A stretch of 64,000 nt of DNA from Linum tenue (GCA_946122785.1 CAMGYJ010000006.1:45838066-45902065), one strand, 5' to 3'. Numbered from the stretch's first letter, positions 32,179-44,535 are shown. Numbers and translations are program-made. The notes: generated by a model from the letters alone, not told the origin.

Positions 32179-32244
32179 GTTGGAACCCCCTTTTCCTTAT
32201 TATTTGTTTTGTTTTCTTTTGTTTTACTTTGCTGGGGTTCCAAC
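32179..32244 (-). other. Element B: conserved hairpin 2
   Basis: GTTGGAACCCC (32179-32189) and GGGGTTCCAAC (32234-32244): perfect 11-bp arms. The loop is A-rich in the element's sense. Confidence 0.7.
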
Positions 32245-32860
32245 TGCAGTTTTTATGCGCGGTCGGCCCTTATTAGGTGAGCAAGATTTATGTACATCTG
32301 TCGCTTGCCAGGGTACTTCTTTTAACTCCTATTCCTCACTTCGTGTGGAGGGTCAATGTAATTAAGGGGGGTCAGAAGCTCTATCCGTGCCCTTAAAAAC
32401 ACATCGTCGAGTAGGCAAACCGTTCAAAGGGTGCAATTTTTACTTGTACTAGAGACGACTTAGCTTCACCTTGTAGGCCTACCCCACTAAGGATCACTAA
32501 AATCTCTTCCAAAACCCGATTTTGTGCAATGAACGGTGCCACACGTGTTGGGCTTACCCCATGTTTTAAAATTTCAAATTTTTTGACATGGAGGACCATC
32601 TGCCTTTTCTTTTCACACTTGAGCACCCTTTTTCAATACACGAGTCCACAACACAACATAAGGAGAGTCATCAATACCACATGAATCAACAATCCTAAAT
32701 CTACTAGTTCCCAAAATCAACCGACACAAGAGAGAGACAGATAGGAAAAATCTTATACTTCAACATCCTCCATAGTGCTACAACTACTTGCCTAGGTTGC
32801 ATATCACCATAAAGACTGTCAATTCATATCATACTGAGCAAGTTATTGCAGGGAACAGTA

Positions 32861-32907
32861 CTTGGAGCCCTCAATTCATCAAATTGGATAGTGGACTAGG
32901 CTCCAAG
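32861..32907 (-). other. Element B: conserved hairpin 1
   Basis: Arms CTTGGAGCC and GGCTCCAAG pair perfectly; the loop contains CCAATTTG. Confidence 0.68.
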
Positions 32908-32940
32908 CACACAAACTCATTTATGTAGTCAAAGATAAAC

Positions 32941-32985
32941 ACCTCCACACTTAAGCACGACATTGTCCTCAATGGAGAAGAGGGA
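32941..32985 (-). other. Element B: internal polypurine-tract-like motif
   Basis: Minus-strand CTCCATTGAGGACAATGTCG, then CTTAAGTGTGGAGGT; the purine run is weaker than in the other copies. Confidence 0.5.
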
Positions 32986-33219
32986 AAGATAAGGGGAACG
33001 ATGTTACCCGAAAAATGAACTGTCGGGGGACTGGAAATGGAACCAGTCATCAGGGGCAGACTGGAAGGTGGACCAGTTGAAAGGCACATAGCTAGAGTCA
33101 CCAAAACACACTAGGTGATAGAAACCATAGTTCCAAGTGGAAAAACCAAAAAGAAACAAAAGAAAAACAAACCGTGGTGGGGTTGCCTCCCCACAAGTAC
33201 TTCTTTAATGTTATGAGCC

Positions 33220-34343
33220 GGACACAGAGGGTGGATGCTCAGAGCGGTGTAGGAACAGGTGCCTCCAAGAGTGGATCCACATCGCTCTTGAGGTACAACT
33301 TCAGATGGTGGCCATGCACATGACAGGTGTGACCACCAGCACTAGTCAACTCGACCTGGCCATCCAGCAGGATGCAAGCGAGTGAATACTCGTATGGCTC
33401 GCGCGGTCGTGGCTCAGGAGCCGGGACCAGCTCATAGTGGTCTTCAGCTTACTTTTGAGCTGGCTTAGCTACTTGCAGTTTTGGATGCCACTCCCCCTTG
33501 ATCTTTTCTTTTGGAAACGGGGGTGGACGAGAGTGACGGCGAAGGTATGGGAGGAGAGTCCTTCAAAACGGAAGGCACATAAGGATACACGATAGACTCG
33601 TGCACCTGGGAAGATACAACATGCAAAAGTGATAAAGCAGACATATTATTAGCAATGGAAAATGTTATCTGCTCCTCACCATCCCTCAAAATCAGGGTCC
33701 CATCATGCACATCTATGAGAGCCTTGGAGGTAGCCAGGAAAGGCCTACCTAGTATAAGGGGCACTCTTGCGTTCTTATTGATGTCTAAGACAACAAAATG
33801 CAGAGGATAAGAGAATCTGCCAACCTTAACTTGGGGGTCTTCCACTATGCTTCTAGGGTGAACTATGGATCGGTCAGCTAATTGGATGCTCATCCTAGTT
33901 GCATTTGGTTCCCGTAGGCCTAGTTTCTTGAACAATTTATATTGGTATAAAATTGATACTAGTGCCTATATCCGCCAAGGACCTCTCTACATGCAATTTA
34001 CCAATAGAGAACGGGATAGTAAAGCTACTTGGGTCCTTCTACTTCTGTGGAAGCTTGTTCTGCAGAATGGCCAAGCACTCCTCGCTGAGCTCCACAGTGG
34101 ACAGCTCGCTCAGCTTTTTCTTCTTACAGAGGAGATCTTTCAGGAACTTCGCATACTTAGGCATCTGAGATAATGCCTACTAGAAGGGTACTTGAACATT
34201 CAGCTTCCCAAGCATGGACATGAAGTTCCCGAACTCTGCCTCTAGCCGGTCTTTATGCATCTTGGTGGGAAAAGAGAGCTTAGGCTTATATTCAACCACT
34301 ACTGGCTGGGGCTTTGGGCCCCGAACCTCTGGCTCCTTTTCTT
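33220..34343 (-). pseudogene. Element B: gag tail, protease and pol tail
   Basis: Reading from 34343: GPKPQPVVVEYKPKLSFPTK (gag tail), the pre-protease segment, then the protease with TRMSIQLADRSIVHPRS and VPLILGRPFLATSKALIDVH. A damaged stretch near 33936-33965 removes the catalytic DLGAS. It then passes directly to DHYELVPAP, YSLACILLDGQVELTSAGG and HGHHLKLYLKSDVDPLL, exactly the fusion seen in A. The N-terminal half of gag and most of the 5' LTR are deleted. Confidence 0.82.
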
Positions 34344-34534
34344 TCAGCTTTCCGTCAAATGTCCCAACTTCGCCCAATCGAACCCGAACTTGTTCCCAAG
34401 CCTTCATTCACATACTAGGACATGAAATATCATAAACAAGAACAACCTAGCGTAAAATAGGCCAAGACACCACAAATTCGAGCCAAAATAGTTAAGAAAC
34501 AAGGGTGCAAACATGTGCAAACATGGTGCTATCA
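34344..34534 (-). repeat. Element B, 5' LTR remnant (191 bp)
   Basis: Matches the first 191 bp (minus sense) of the LTR at 30429-31871, then joins mid-gag with loss of the rest of the LTR, primer site and gag start. The outer end is intact and followed by the duplication ATGAG. Confidence 0.85.
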
Positions 34535-36000
34535 ATGAGCATTTAGTTAGCTGGCCGATCTATTATGCATCTTAGAGATATAGTAGAGTATCTTCTTGTT
34601 AAATTTGTCACGTTCATTTATCATGTTGCTTTCATGTTTCTTGATATAATTCGGACATGGATGTGTCTTTGATTTTGGGTATACCTTTTTTAGGCACTAG
34701 CAAGGTATTTATTTATCTGCACGATGGGATACTTATACTAAGGGTTGGGTACGAAAAAGTCATATTTTCCATTTCTGGTAACCTGAAGAGTTCTTATATG
34801 CATGATGATTTGGAGTATTGTAATGTTATGATGATTCTCTTGAGCAATATCTTTTGGTAGGAGAACATGCATTGGAGGAGCCACAACTAGTAGAGCTTAT
34901 GATGCGATGATCCAAGAGCGCGAGCCACCAATTGAGCCAGTATCCAAATGTGCCCGGATCACCACCTCGTTGGAGGAACCATCAGAGTTAGAGTTTATGC
35001 CCTTTTACTAATCACCTATAGTATGCATTCTTGAGGGAGGGAGAAAATCTCCCAATTATTATTTGCTAGGATCTCATACTCGAGTAGAAGACCATGTTGG
35101 TGGATTTAAGAAAGAAGCACGAGCATGCACTGGCATGAAAGATTACTAATATATATCCAGGGTATCAGTCCATCTTTATGCTCCCACAAGATTCACATGG
35201 ACGATGACATTAAGTCACTAGTAAAACCTCAGAGGCGGTTGAATCTACATATGAGGGAAGTGGTTAAGGCATAGGTGATCAAGCTTCTGGATGCTAGGGG
35301 ATCATCTATCCGATCTAGGATAATGAGTGGGTCACCCCCAATCAATAGTATCTAAGAAAGTTGGCATGAATGTTGTTTCGCATGAGAAGAATGAGCTAAT
35401 TCTGATAAGAATAAGAATAATGATGGGCTTGAGGGTGTGCATCGATAACCACAGGCTAAATGATGTTACCTGGAAGGACCACTTTCCACTACCTTTCATT
35501 GTTCATATGTTGGGAGACTTACCGGTCATGAGTTCTACTACTTTCTGGATGACATGTTGGGCTACTTTGAGATCCCCATCTCCCTAGAAGATCAGGCCAA
35601 AACCACCTTGCATGTTCCTTTGGCACATTCGCCTAGCGGCATATTCCCTTTGGTTTGTGCAATGCTCCTGCCACATTCCAGAGATGCATGGAGGCCATCT
35701 TTGACAACCTGGTAGGTGATATTATGGAAGTCCTAAGGAATGACTTCTCTGTGTTTGGGGACTCCTTCTGTCACTGTCTCCTGAACCTATAGCGTGTATT
35801 ACAGAGATATGAGGATAGAAATCTAACACTTAGTTGTGAGAAGTGCCACTTCATGGTTTGATAAGTCATTGTGCTTGGGTGCAAGATTTCAAAGGAGGGG
35901 ATTGAGGTAGATCGTGCCTAGATCGAGACTATCAGCAAGCTACCTCCCCATCTTTTGTCAAGGGCATATGCCGCTTCCTTGGATATGCATACTTTTAACC
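34535..36000 (+). pseudogene. Element E: rest of protease and reverse transcriptase, first part
   Basis: The protease resumes after B (MSI, stop, LAGRSIMHLRDIVEYLLVK) and ends near 34860. RT starts near 35185 (HKIHMDDDIKSLVKPQRRLN, VIKLLDAR) and continues with RVCIDNHRLNDVTWKDHFPL (about 35434-35493) and FLDDMLGYFEI. The active-site strand near 35725 reads MEVLRNDFSVFGDSF instead of VDD. It is cut by hAT-3 inside the GFYQRFIKDFS motif. Many stops and shifts. Confidence 0.85.
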
Positions 36001-36817
36001 AATGTTATCATAACAGAACCGGAGCATGACCCGCTAATTTGAACGGCTCACACTTTAGCAGTCCAACCGCTATTAGACCGCTAAAAACCCGTTAGAGAAC
36101 CGCTAGCTTATATATAATAATATCATAAATAGAAACACATAAAGAAGTAAAAAAATATATATATATATATATACTAAATCATTACTTACTATAAAATTTA
36201 ATGACTAAAATGAATTTTGCTTTCAATGCATCATTTAGTAATTTTCCTTAGTACGTATATCATTATAAAATATAAACCCTTGCCAAACCACATGCGGTCA
36301 CCTCTCTGTTCCACTTTGCCACCATCATTTCTCCTCCCTTTCTTCTGATGCCGAAAGGGACACAAAACAAAGAAAAGTGAAACCCTCCCTCTCTCGATCA
36401 TCACTTCCCTTCTGTCCCCTTTCTTTCTCTTCTCGTTCCCTCTCATTCGCGTCTCTCTTTCCACTTTCTTCCTTTGATTTTACATCTACCCGAAGGGAAG
36501 GAATGTAGTGAGTATCAGAGGAAGAAAGCGCCAATACCACCTGCGGGAACAATGATCGAGGTTGGGGTCGTCGGGTTCACTAAGCAGGAGATGAAAAGCT
36601 TCGTCGGAAGAAGCGCTATAGATTTTTTTTAATTGGGCGGCGTTTTATGTGAAAACCGGTCAGACGGTCCGAGCGACACGAACGATTATCCGTTTCGGCC
36701 GCCCATTGACTGGTCTTTCCAACTGTAGTGGCTTTTAAAGGATTCTGACCCGAATTGGCCAATGGGTGCTGGTTTTACCGATTGGACCAGCCAGTCTCGG
36801 TCGGCTTTAATAAACTG
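36001..36817 (+). mobile_element. hAT-3: non-autonomous hAT element (817 bp)
   Basis: Flanked by a perfect 8-bp duplication CTTTTAAC (35993-36000 and 36818-36825). Termini CAATGTTATCA and TTTATTAAACTG are imperfect inverses of the hAT type (CARTGTTAT). It splits the RT of E; the RT reading resumes at the right duplication. No transposase. Confidence 0.85.
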
Positions 36818-37240
36818 CTTTTAACAAAGATTCATCAAGGATTTCTCCAATATTTCTCTTCTCCTGAGGATGCTTCTTGAGAAGCATGTCGCATTTTACT
36901 TCACTACAGAGGTACAACAACTTTTGAGCTTTTGAAGAAAAAGCTTGCAAAGGCTCCGATCACAGTGTCCCTCGACTGGAGCCTCCCTTTCAAGCTGATG
37001 TGTGATGCGTGCTATTATGTAGTTGGTGAAATTCAGGGTAGAGGCGTGACAAGTATTTCCAACACATTTATTATGTCTCCAATACCTTTAATAGTGCCCA
37101 TGAGAGTTACACCACTACTAAGAACAAGTTGTAGGCTATTGTGTATGCATCCAACACTTTATGCCCTTAATTGGTCCATTCTCATGTCATCGCCTACCCA
37201 GATCATTCAGTAATTAGGTTCCTGATGAGCAAGGCTGATG
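36818..37240 (+). pseudogene. Element E: RT end and RNase H remnant
   Basis: Resumes RFIKDFSNISLL, then the RNase H region (KKLAKAPITV, FKLMCDACYYVVG) and IRFLMSKADD at 37210-37240, where the next insertion begins. Confidence 0.8.
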
Positions 37241-38024
37241 ATGTAAGCATGCTAGTCCTAAAGAAAGTCAATTTCCAAGAATTCCATGTAGTGTTGAAAT
37301 CGAGGAAGCAGGAAGTGCTAATTTTGGCTAAGAGCAGAAAAAGCTTCAAGGTAGCTACTTTGGACCCTTACTCGTTCATATTGAGAGCCATTCGAGGGAA
37401 GCTAGGAGTTAGAAGTGAGAATACAAGTCTTGCTGAAGATCGTAAAGGCTTTGAATGAGAAGATTGAAGTTTTCAGGACACCAAAAGAGCAGCCTAAAAA
37501 TCGTATAGTTATGAGCAAAAATACCCTGGTTGAAGATCTAATTCTCCTCCTGGGGATTTAAACAGGGGGTTCCCCTGGGGTCAGAAGTGTTTTCCCCGCC
37601 CTGGGATTTGACGACCTAACCCAGGGAATAGTAGCTGAAGAGATTATTACCTTTTGTGTTAGGATTCTTTTCCTTTTTCGGTATTTAAATTTCCTTGTTA
37701 GTAGAATTAGGCTTTTTCTATTTAAAGTTTGTTAACGGAGTTTAGAGACTAAGACTTTGATTAATTAAAAAAACCCTTTTGTTCATTGAGCTTTTTGCTT
37801 GTCAATTTTGCTCTCGTCGTTGGTGGAATCCCATCACGTTGAGTGTGTCTCTGTATCAATCAAGCATTCATCTTGATTGTGGTCGAGATTCTACCCTTAT
37901 ATTGATAAAGCCTTCTCCCATATGTGAGATTACAATTTAATTCCATTTTATCCCTATATTTTATTCTTATTCTTAGCTGCGTGAATTTAATAGCTATGAG
38001 CATCAGTTTCGTGCTTGTATGAGT
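37241..38024 (+). mobile_element. Unclassified 0.8-kb insertion in element E
   Basis: Interrupts RNase H exactly between MSKAD and AKP, with TGATG on both sides (37236-37240 and 38025-38029). Inside: CTATTTAAAG-type TATA-like words (37685, 37718), T-rich leader-like text, no long frame. A solo LTR is the best guess, but no convincing TG...CA ends can be placed. Confidence 0.5.
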
Positions 38025-39481
38025 TGATGCCAAGCCTTGACTCATACAATGGATCCTTCTTCTCCGAGAATTTGACATTTGAGATTAAGGAAAAGAGGAG
38101 AGCGTAAATTCAGGATGTCGACCATCTTCCGACTTGTTGGTCCTTCTACGAATAAATTTGAGGAGGTGATCAATGACTCCTTCCTGGATGAGAGACTTCT
38201 GATGATGTGTCTGGTAGAGAGTGTCACCCCCTCCAATATTTTGATTTTGCTAATTATGTGGTGGGCAAGCCGCTGCCAAGGGGACGACTACTCTAGTCTA
38301 TAGAAGCAAATTTTCTTTGTCAATCTGCGAAATTACTTCTGCGATGATCCATACCTGGTCTAGATCAAAGATGATGGTGTTATTCGCTGATGTATGCTGG
38401 AGGTGGAGATGTAAAACATCCACTAGCGGGCATCATGGGAGTAACCGCACAATGCAGAAGGTGTTGTAGTCAGGCTTCTACTAACCCTCATTCTTCAAGG
38501 ATTCATAGACCTTGGCACGAAAGTGAGACCACAACCATCATTTTGGTAACATTCTGCTAAAAAATGAGATGCTCCAAAACACTTATAATTTAAAAAAAAA
38601 AATTATTTGGGGGATCGATTTCATGGGTCCCTTCTCTCCTTTCGGTCACAAATATATCCTAGTTGATGTTGATTATGTCTCGAGGTGGATGAATAACAAA
38701 CTTTCCACACCAATGATGCTAGGTGTATTTGTGCATTTATGAACAACTCTTCTCTTTGTTTGGACACCCAGGGAAATCATTAGGGATATAGGGACCCACT
38801 ATCAGATATAGTTTGATAAGCTCCTCACTCGCTATGGTGTGACTCAAAAGGTATTTATGGCTTACTACCCTCAACGAGTGGTCAAGTCGAGTTGACAAAC
38901 CAAGAGTTGAAGCACATTCTAGAAAAGATGGTGGATCACTCCTGCAAGAATTTGTCCACCAATCTTGATGATGCTCTGTGGGCCTATCGCTCAGCTTATA
39001 AGAAATCTATTGGTACTTCATCATATAGGTTTGTCTATTACAAGGCTTTCCATAAGCAGTTTGAGCTAGAGCATAAAGTCTTCTGGGCCCTTAAGTTTCT
39101 TAACCTTGATTCTTTCATTGTAGGAAATGAAAGAAAGTTTCAGGATCTAGAGCAGGAGGAATAGAGGTACCATGCTCATGAGAACACGCGACTATACAAG
39201 AAACAAACTATGCGTCTTCACGATTCTCGCTTGAATGAGATCAAGGAGTTCCGCCTGGCAATCAAGTTCTCCTCTATACCTCTCGCTTAAGGCTATTTCC
39301 TAACAAGATAAAGTCCAAGTGGTCAGGACTGTTCACGGTTAGCTGAGTTTTCCTTTATGGCGTGGTGGAGATCTCTCACCCGCAAAACCAAACATTGAAA
39401 GTCAATAGCCATCACCTAAAGTTGTATTTGGATGGGGATGTGACCCACAATTGGGATGTGCTGCTCCTCAAGGATCCTTAA
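38025..39481 (+). pseudogene. Element E: RNase H end and integrase remnant
   Basis: Resumes with ADAKP, stop, LIQWILLLREFDI, then the integrase N-terminus (NYFCDDPYLV), core GIDFMGPFSPFG near 38612-38650, GQVELTNQELKHILEKMVDH (about 38878-38940), WAYRSAYKKSIGTSSYRFVY, and the C-terminus down to about 39480 with a LKLYLDGDV-like end. Frames shift repeatedly. Close to H but not identical. Confidence 0.88.
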
Positions 39482-39897
39482 TACTCTCACTACGTACATC
39501 TAAAGATGTACAAGAAGCGCTAATTGGGAGGTAGCGCAACCTTAGTTTGCATTTTGTTTCCCTTTTTTTCTTCTTTTAGTTTTGGTTTGATTTTAGTTTG
39601 CTATGTGTCAGTCTCGAGTCAGTTCGGACCCTAAGTGGATGAATTTTTGTCTATGGATGTTTGAGTTTCCAGTTTAAGCTCAGGAATGTCGTTAAACGAA
39701 AAAAAATTGGGCCATTTGTTGTTTTCTGGTGTTTCACCATTTTTCCTAGCATCTCATGGCCGGAGAGAGGTTGTGAGACTGGCCGTGATTTGGCTAATGC
39801 TGAGAGATAGGACATGAGATGGCACAATACCCCCTGCCTTTTTCCTGTATCTCACGGTTTTTTGTATATCATGGTTATGAGACGGCCATCTGCTCGC

Positions 39898-39907
39898 CTA
39901 TAAAAGG
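39898..39907 (+). promoter_or_regulatory. Element E: internal TATA box after pol
   Basis: CTATAAAAGG between palindromic GC words and a pyrimidine-rich leader, the same layout as before ORF-1 in A. Confidence 0.5.
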
Positions 39908-41197
39908 GCGTACCCCCATTCCTTGTCGTGAACCACAACCCTCGTCGGAATCCTCTCTCTCGCCAAAAAAACCTTCAACCTCCGGCGGTTTTCGATCAAA
40001 ACCCTCTCTTCCTGGCCACCAAATTGCAAATTTCAACCAGACTCATTTTCCTCCCTTCAATGCACCTTTGTCGAGAAGTTGATGGTGATCGGCTCCGGTC
40101 AATCTCGCCGTTGGAGACACTCCAGCCACTTTTCAGCGAGCACTTCCGAGCATTTTTCATGTTTTATCATGCTCGTCACCCTTGGCCCACCTTTCCCTAG
40201 ACATCTACTTGGTTTTCCAGGTCTGTAAATTCATTAATCTTTTTTAATTTTGGAAAATCGATGTCTAGGGTTATTAGGTGCAGAACTTGGTACTTTTTGT
40301 CAAAATGGTGAATTGGGTGAGGGAACCTCCTCTTTGTGCTTGCTTGCATGATATATTTCATGGATGTTGTTTGAATGTGGTCTTGGGGGCACAGTTTATT
40401 CAATTTTGTTACTTTTTCTTTCACTGCCCACCAAGTGTTTGAGTAATCGCATAATCCCCATAATGTTAGAAGGTTCGTGTTACGTGCCCTTTCAAGGTTG
40501 TTTGGGACTTATTCGTCCTTTCCTTGGTTTTTTTGAGATGTATATATATGAGACATTCAATAGTTTGGTTTTCCCCCGTGTGTGTACTTCGTGCTTTGTC
40601 GTGCAGGTGTACACCCTACTCGACCTTGCTTTTAACCAAGTGTTGGGGAGGTTTTTACATCCTCCGAAATTTCATTGCTAATCCTTTCATGCTCTATGAT
40701 GTACTTTTCTTTGTGGTTACATGCTATGACAGTTTATCGACATCCTTACCTTGACTACATGCTAAAGTGTTCTTTCGCAGAGTAGTCACATTAGGACCAT
40801 GTGATGTGGCTCTTTGCCACTTTGGACTCGACGTGCTCGCTAAGGACCGGAGCAATGAGGAGTGATGACCTCCCCCTAACGGCCCCTTAGTGTGTTTGTG
40901 TTTTTTTTTTTGTAATTATTTTTCAGTTTTTGTTTTGTGAACTTATGTAGTCTGTATTAACTCAACCCCTTTTGAGTGTTTGATTGTGTTTGTTGATAAT
41001 CCTGAGTTCCTCCTGGTGACTAGTCCCTTTCTAGTCCATTCACCATTAATCATTTTTTCGTTAAATTCATTCCACTTTCTCTTTATCTTCCTCCATTGAG
41101 GACAACATGATAATTAAGTGTGTGTAGGTGGGGGGGGGGGGGTTGTTTATTTTATATACATGGGTTTTGAACGAAATTTTAGCCTATGTTGAGAGTG

Positions 41198-41244
41198 CTT
41201 GGAAACTAGTCCATTATCCAAAATTTTAATTTGAGGGCTCCAAG
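41198..41244 (+). other. Element E: degraded hairpin 1
   Basis: CTTGGA and TCCAAG still pair, but the inner GCC became AAC, breaking the upper stem; consistent with decay of an old copy. Confidence 0.5.
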
Positions 41245-41646
41245 TACATTGTTCTTTGAAATTACCAGCTCAGTGTACTTTGAATTGTTAGTCCCGATGG
41301 TAGTATGCAATCTAGAGAGACTAGTGTACTGCTATGGAGGATATTGGCGCATCAGATGTTTCCTGTCTACTCCATACTATGTTGGTTGTCATGTTGAATA
41401 GTCGTGTTAGGACTTATGATTTGTACAGTGTTGATAACTCTCACATGTTGTGGCAACCCTTCATTTGCTTGTTGGGAGTGCACATTGGGAAAGGGTGTAT
41501 GAGAGATTCAGATTAACATCCAAATTTCACCATTTCTTTGCCATCCTTTCTAGCATCACTTTCCCCTCATGGACTACATTCAGAAGTGAATGTACTTTCT
41601 TCTCTAGTCACGAGAACCAGATTGAATTCTAACCAATAAGGTGATG

Positions 41647-42697
41647 TGACACGCTAAAACACAACACCAACATTAGCTTGGAATCTCTTAAGCTGACCAA
41701 GCCCTCTCAGGCAGGCTAACCGGCAGGCGACTAACCTTCACCGGGATAGACTGTTGAGGTAATAAGCACAGAACTCCACTACTGGAATTGAGTTCCAGTA
41801 CAAAGCAGTAAATTGTTTAACTCTCGTATAACCAATCTACCACTACCGATTGATGAAGCTCTAACAACCTAGTCCGATTCTAACTATCTCGGGTTGCAGC
41901 AGAAATCAAGAAAAGATGATCAGACTTCAATTGATTCAATGAATCATGCATCAATCGATTAAAATCAAACAGTATAACAATCCCAAGTCATTACAATCAA
42001 GATTCCTAACAGATGGAACTAGGGTTCTTCATACCCAAGTGAGAGAAAGTTCTACTCCGTAGAGAGAGAGAGAGAGAGGGAAACAGAATACAAAGCAGTC
42101 ATACTCATAACAATGGGAGGAATCTGCTCTGGGATGTCAATCTTCCATTCTGAGGATGCAATCTGGGCTTCAATGGTGAGAAATCCACTCCAAATAGCTC
42201 CTAGGGTTTATTCTTTGCACTTTCTCTCTCTAAAACTCTGTTTTTGCTCCAAATGGTCGATTCATACTCCTTTGGCTCGAATCTGCCTCAAAAATTCGAT
42301 ACTCGGCAAAACACGGTCGATTGCACGACCGTGTTTTGCTTTTGCCCGTCCGTGCCCTTGCCACGTGTTAAAAACACGCCCGCGTCGGCCAAAACACTGT
42401 CGTGCCTAGAGATGGACACGACCGTGTTTTGCTTCACATCCGCTCGTGTTTTAGACATCGCAGGAGCTCCCTTCAATCAAGCCTCGGCATAAAAACCACG
42501 GCCTGGGACACGGTCGTGCTCTTCTTTAGGCCAGTCCGTGTTTTGCTCCCAGCTCGACCGAATGACCTCCAAACGCCCTGAATCTCGTGCTTAGCCTTTC
42601 CTTCGATGTCTGGGACATGAAATATGACAAAGTAGCACAGCCCAGCGTAACGGATAGGAACTAAGGGTGCAAACATGTGCAAATACATCGTTATCAA
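41647..42697 (-). repeat. Element C, 3' LTR (1051 bp)
   Basis: Minus-strand LTR starting TGATAACGATGTATTTGCAC (42697) and ending TTTTAGCGTGTCA (41647). The base pairs before it (TGATG, 41642-41646) would be the duplication. U3 has ACACGGTCG/CGACCGTGT inverted words (42309-42335). Related to the B LTR but clearly different in U3. Confidence 0.85.
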
Positions 42698-42714
42698 ATT
42701 CCCCCACACTTAAC
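42698..42714 (-). other. Polypurine tract of element C
   Basis: Minus-strand TTAAGTGTGGGGGAATT directly before the LTR. Confidence 0.88.
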
Positions 42715-43441
42715 CGTTTACTTGTCCCCAAGCAAACCAAGTCAGACACAAGGTAAGCTCAAAACGTTTTAATCAAGCAGGCTTTAGGGACATATCATAT
42801 CGGTACAAAACACGTGAATCATACTGGCTTTTGATCATTAACACATGGACAACCTCAAAGACAACCTAGACAACCACCACAAATGACATTCGAATGCAGC
42901 AAAGTCGAGCAAAGGAAGAGTGTCCCTTCTTTTCACCAACCAACATAGACTTGACGCAACCACTTAAGACCGAGCAATCTAGGTCCTCACCGGGGTAAAG
43001 AGTGTAGAAAATATGAGGAAATAAATCGCTCACTCTCGACCAGTGGGGTCAGAACAGAATTTTGATGCAAGATGTGCATACTCATACTCTCAATTCCTAA
43101 CGTCTCTTCACCATGACGGTAGCCTCTAAATGTTAGAGTTCACATATCGGGTGTCACCACTAACTAATCCGGATGTCTTAGACACAGGTTCAAATGACTG
43201 GCTAGGGTCTTGGACATGGGGAAAAAGCCTTTTAGGTGGTGGAACTATTCATAGCACAATGTTCCACAGTTCCAAACCCAACACAATCACAGTCAAACAA
43301 ACTAGTAACTTCCTTTCTGCCATTCTGCATTACTCAAATTCATTAGAGCACAAGAGCGAAGGAGGTCACATAAATGCTAGTATTTCCAAGCCAGAATGCT
43401 AATAAACACTACTTAACGAGCATGATTCATAATTTTGGGTA

Positions 43442-43507
43442 GTGGCTCTCCTTTGCTTTCATTCTTTTTTTTTTCTTTTTTTTCATTTTCTTTCTTGAGA
43501 GAACCAC
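43442..43507 (-). other. Element C: hairpin 2 with different arm sequence
   Basis: GTGGCTCTC (43442-43450) and GAGAACCAC (43499-43507) pair with one G-T wobble. The bases differ from the TTGGAACCC arms of A, B and F, yet pairing and the purine-rich loop are kept. Confidence 0.6.
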
Positions 43508-44097
43508 CACCTCTGCACATTTTTCAAACACATGCCCGTGTTTTAAGCATTACCTCCAACCCTCACATTAAATTTAGCAGAAACAGCAGAGAACATGCAA
43601 AAACCACTCTGTTGAACCTTGTAAAAGATGCAAAAGGGTGATTTTCCATTGTAGATCGAAAGAAAGGATAACACACGGCTCAAAGGGCTGACTAGGGGGT
43701 ATGACACATCAGGACAGTCAATTTGGTCATGGGCTAATCTTATGCCTCCATCATCTTAGCTACTGGCAACGTGAATGCTACACATCATGGAAGAGGGAAC
43801 TATCGCACAAGAAAGAAATGAGCAGGCTCAAATCTCACACGGCTACCTATATGGTCTATCTCTCATTCTGATTCCCTGAACTAGATGCATAAACGAATGT
43901 CAAGAACAAGTGATCAATCCAAGTCACAATTGGTAAGCAAACAGTTGAACAACTGAACCCCTACACAACTCTACTGCACGTCTTAGTCATCATTGTAGGC
44001 TGTCCTAGTTACAATCAAGTTGTCATGCATTAATTCGAAAGCCATTCGATTCACCAATCAAATCCACAGTGCCAATACGATCAAGCAAACAGCAATA

Positions 44098-44145
44098 CTT
44101 GGAGCCCTCAAATCTCTAGATTTGGACAGCAGACTAGGCTCCAAG
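44098..44145 (-). other. Element C: conserved hairpin 1
   Basis: CTTGGAGCC and GGCTCCAAG pair perfectly around CCAAATCT/AGATTTG. Confidence 0.68.
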
Positions 44146-44535
44146 CACACATATATATATTCCAATGAATACAAAGAACCCCCCCCCCCCCCACACACAC
44201 ACACACTTAAATGCGACAGTGTCCTCAATGGAGCAGAGGGAAGGTGAACGCTGTTACCGTGAAATGAAGATCAGGAACGAGGACTGGAAGGTAGACCAGT
44301 CAATAACAGGGGACTGGAAGGGGGACTAGTCCAAGGCACAGAGCTAAAGTCATCAAAAGACACACACACTGGGTGAAATAGCCGGAGTTTCATGTCTACA
44401 ATCCAACATAACAAAACAAAAAGAAACAACAAAAAAACATGTAGTCTCAGACTGGAAAAGAAATGAAGTGCAGAACCAGCCACTCTCCACTAGAACGCAT
44501 CGCCACCATCGCCAGTGGGTGGAGGGTACTCGTCC

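Larger units (their letters stand above)
31888..33219 (-). mobile_element. Element B: 3' non-coding region, no ORF-1
   Basis: Contains the internal polypurine tract at 32941-32985, hairpin 1 at 32861-32907 and hairpin 2 at 32179-32244 in the same order as in A. ORF-1 and its promoter, present in A, are absent; pol tail and internal tract are only about 230 bp apart. Confidence 0.75.
39482..41646 (+). mobile_element. Element E: 3' region with internal promoter, cut by element C
   Basis: After the post-pol block near 39510 come CATGGCC/GGCCATC-type inverted words (39755-39895), a TATA box CTATAAAAGG (39898-39907), a CT-rich leader, and a splice-donor-like TTTTCCAG|GTCTGT at 40220/40221. No ORF-1 follows, so it seems deleted. 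The internal polypurine tract is at about 41094-41146 (TCCATTGAGGACAACATG, TTAAGTGTG, then a G run) and hairpin 1 at 41198-41244. The region ends at the insertion of C. Short frames in it match nothing. Confidence 0.6.
42715..44535 (-). mobile_element. Element C: 3' non-coding region
   Basis: Holds hairpin 2 (43442-43507), hairpin 1 (44098-44145) and the internal polypurine tract (about 44179-44235, expanded to a run of 15 G with adjoining GT repeats in the element's sense). The order is as in A, B and F. No protein frame is supported here. Confidence 0.7.

Noticed and set aside
44179..44235. Run of C followed by CA repeats as a functional microsatellite
   Set aside because: It is better explained as slippage expansion of element C's internal polypurine tract, which occupies the same place in the other copies.
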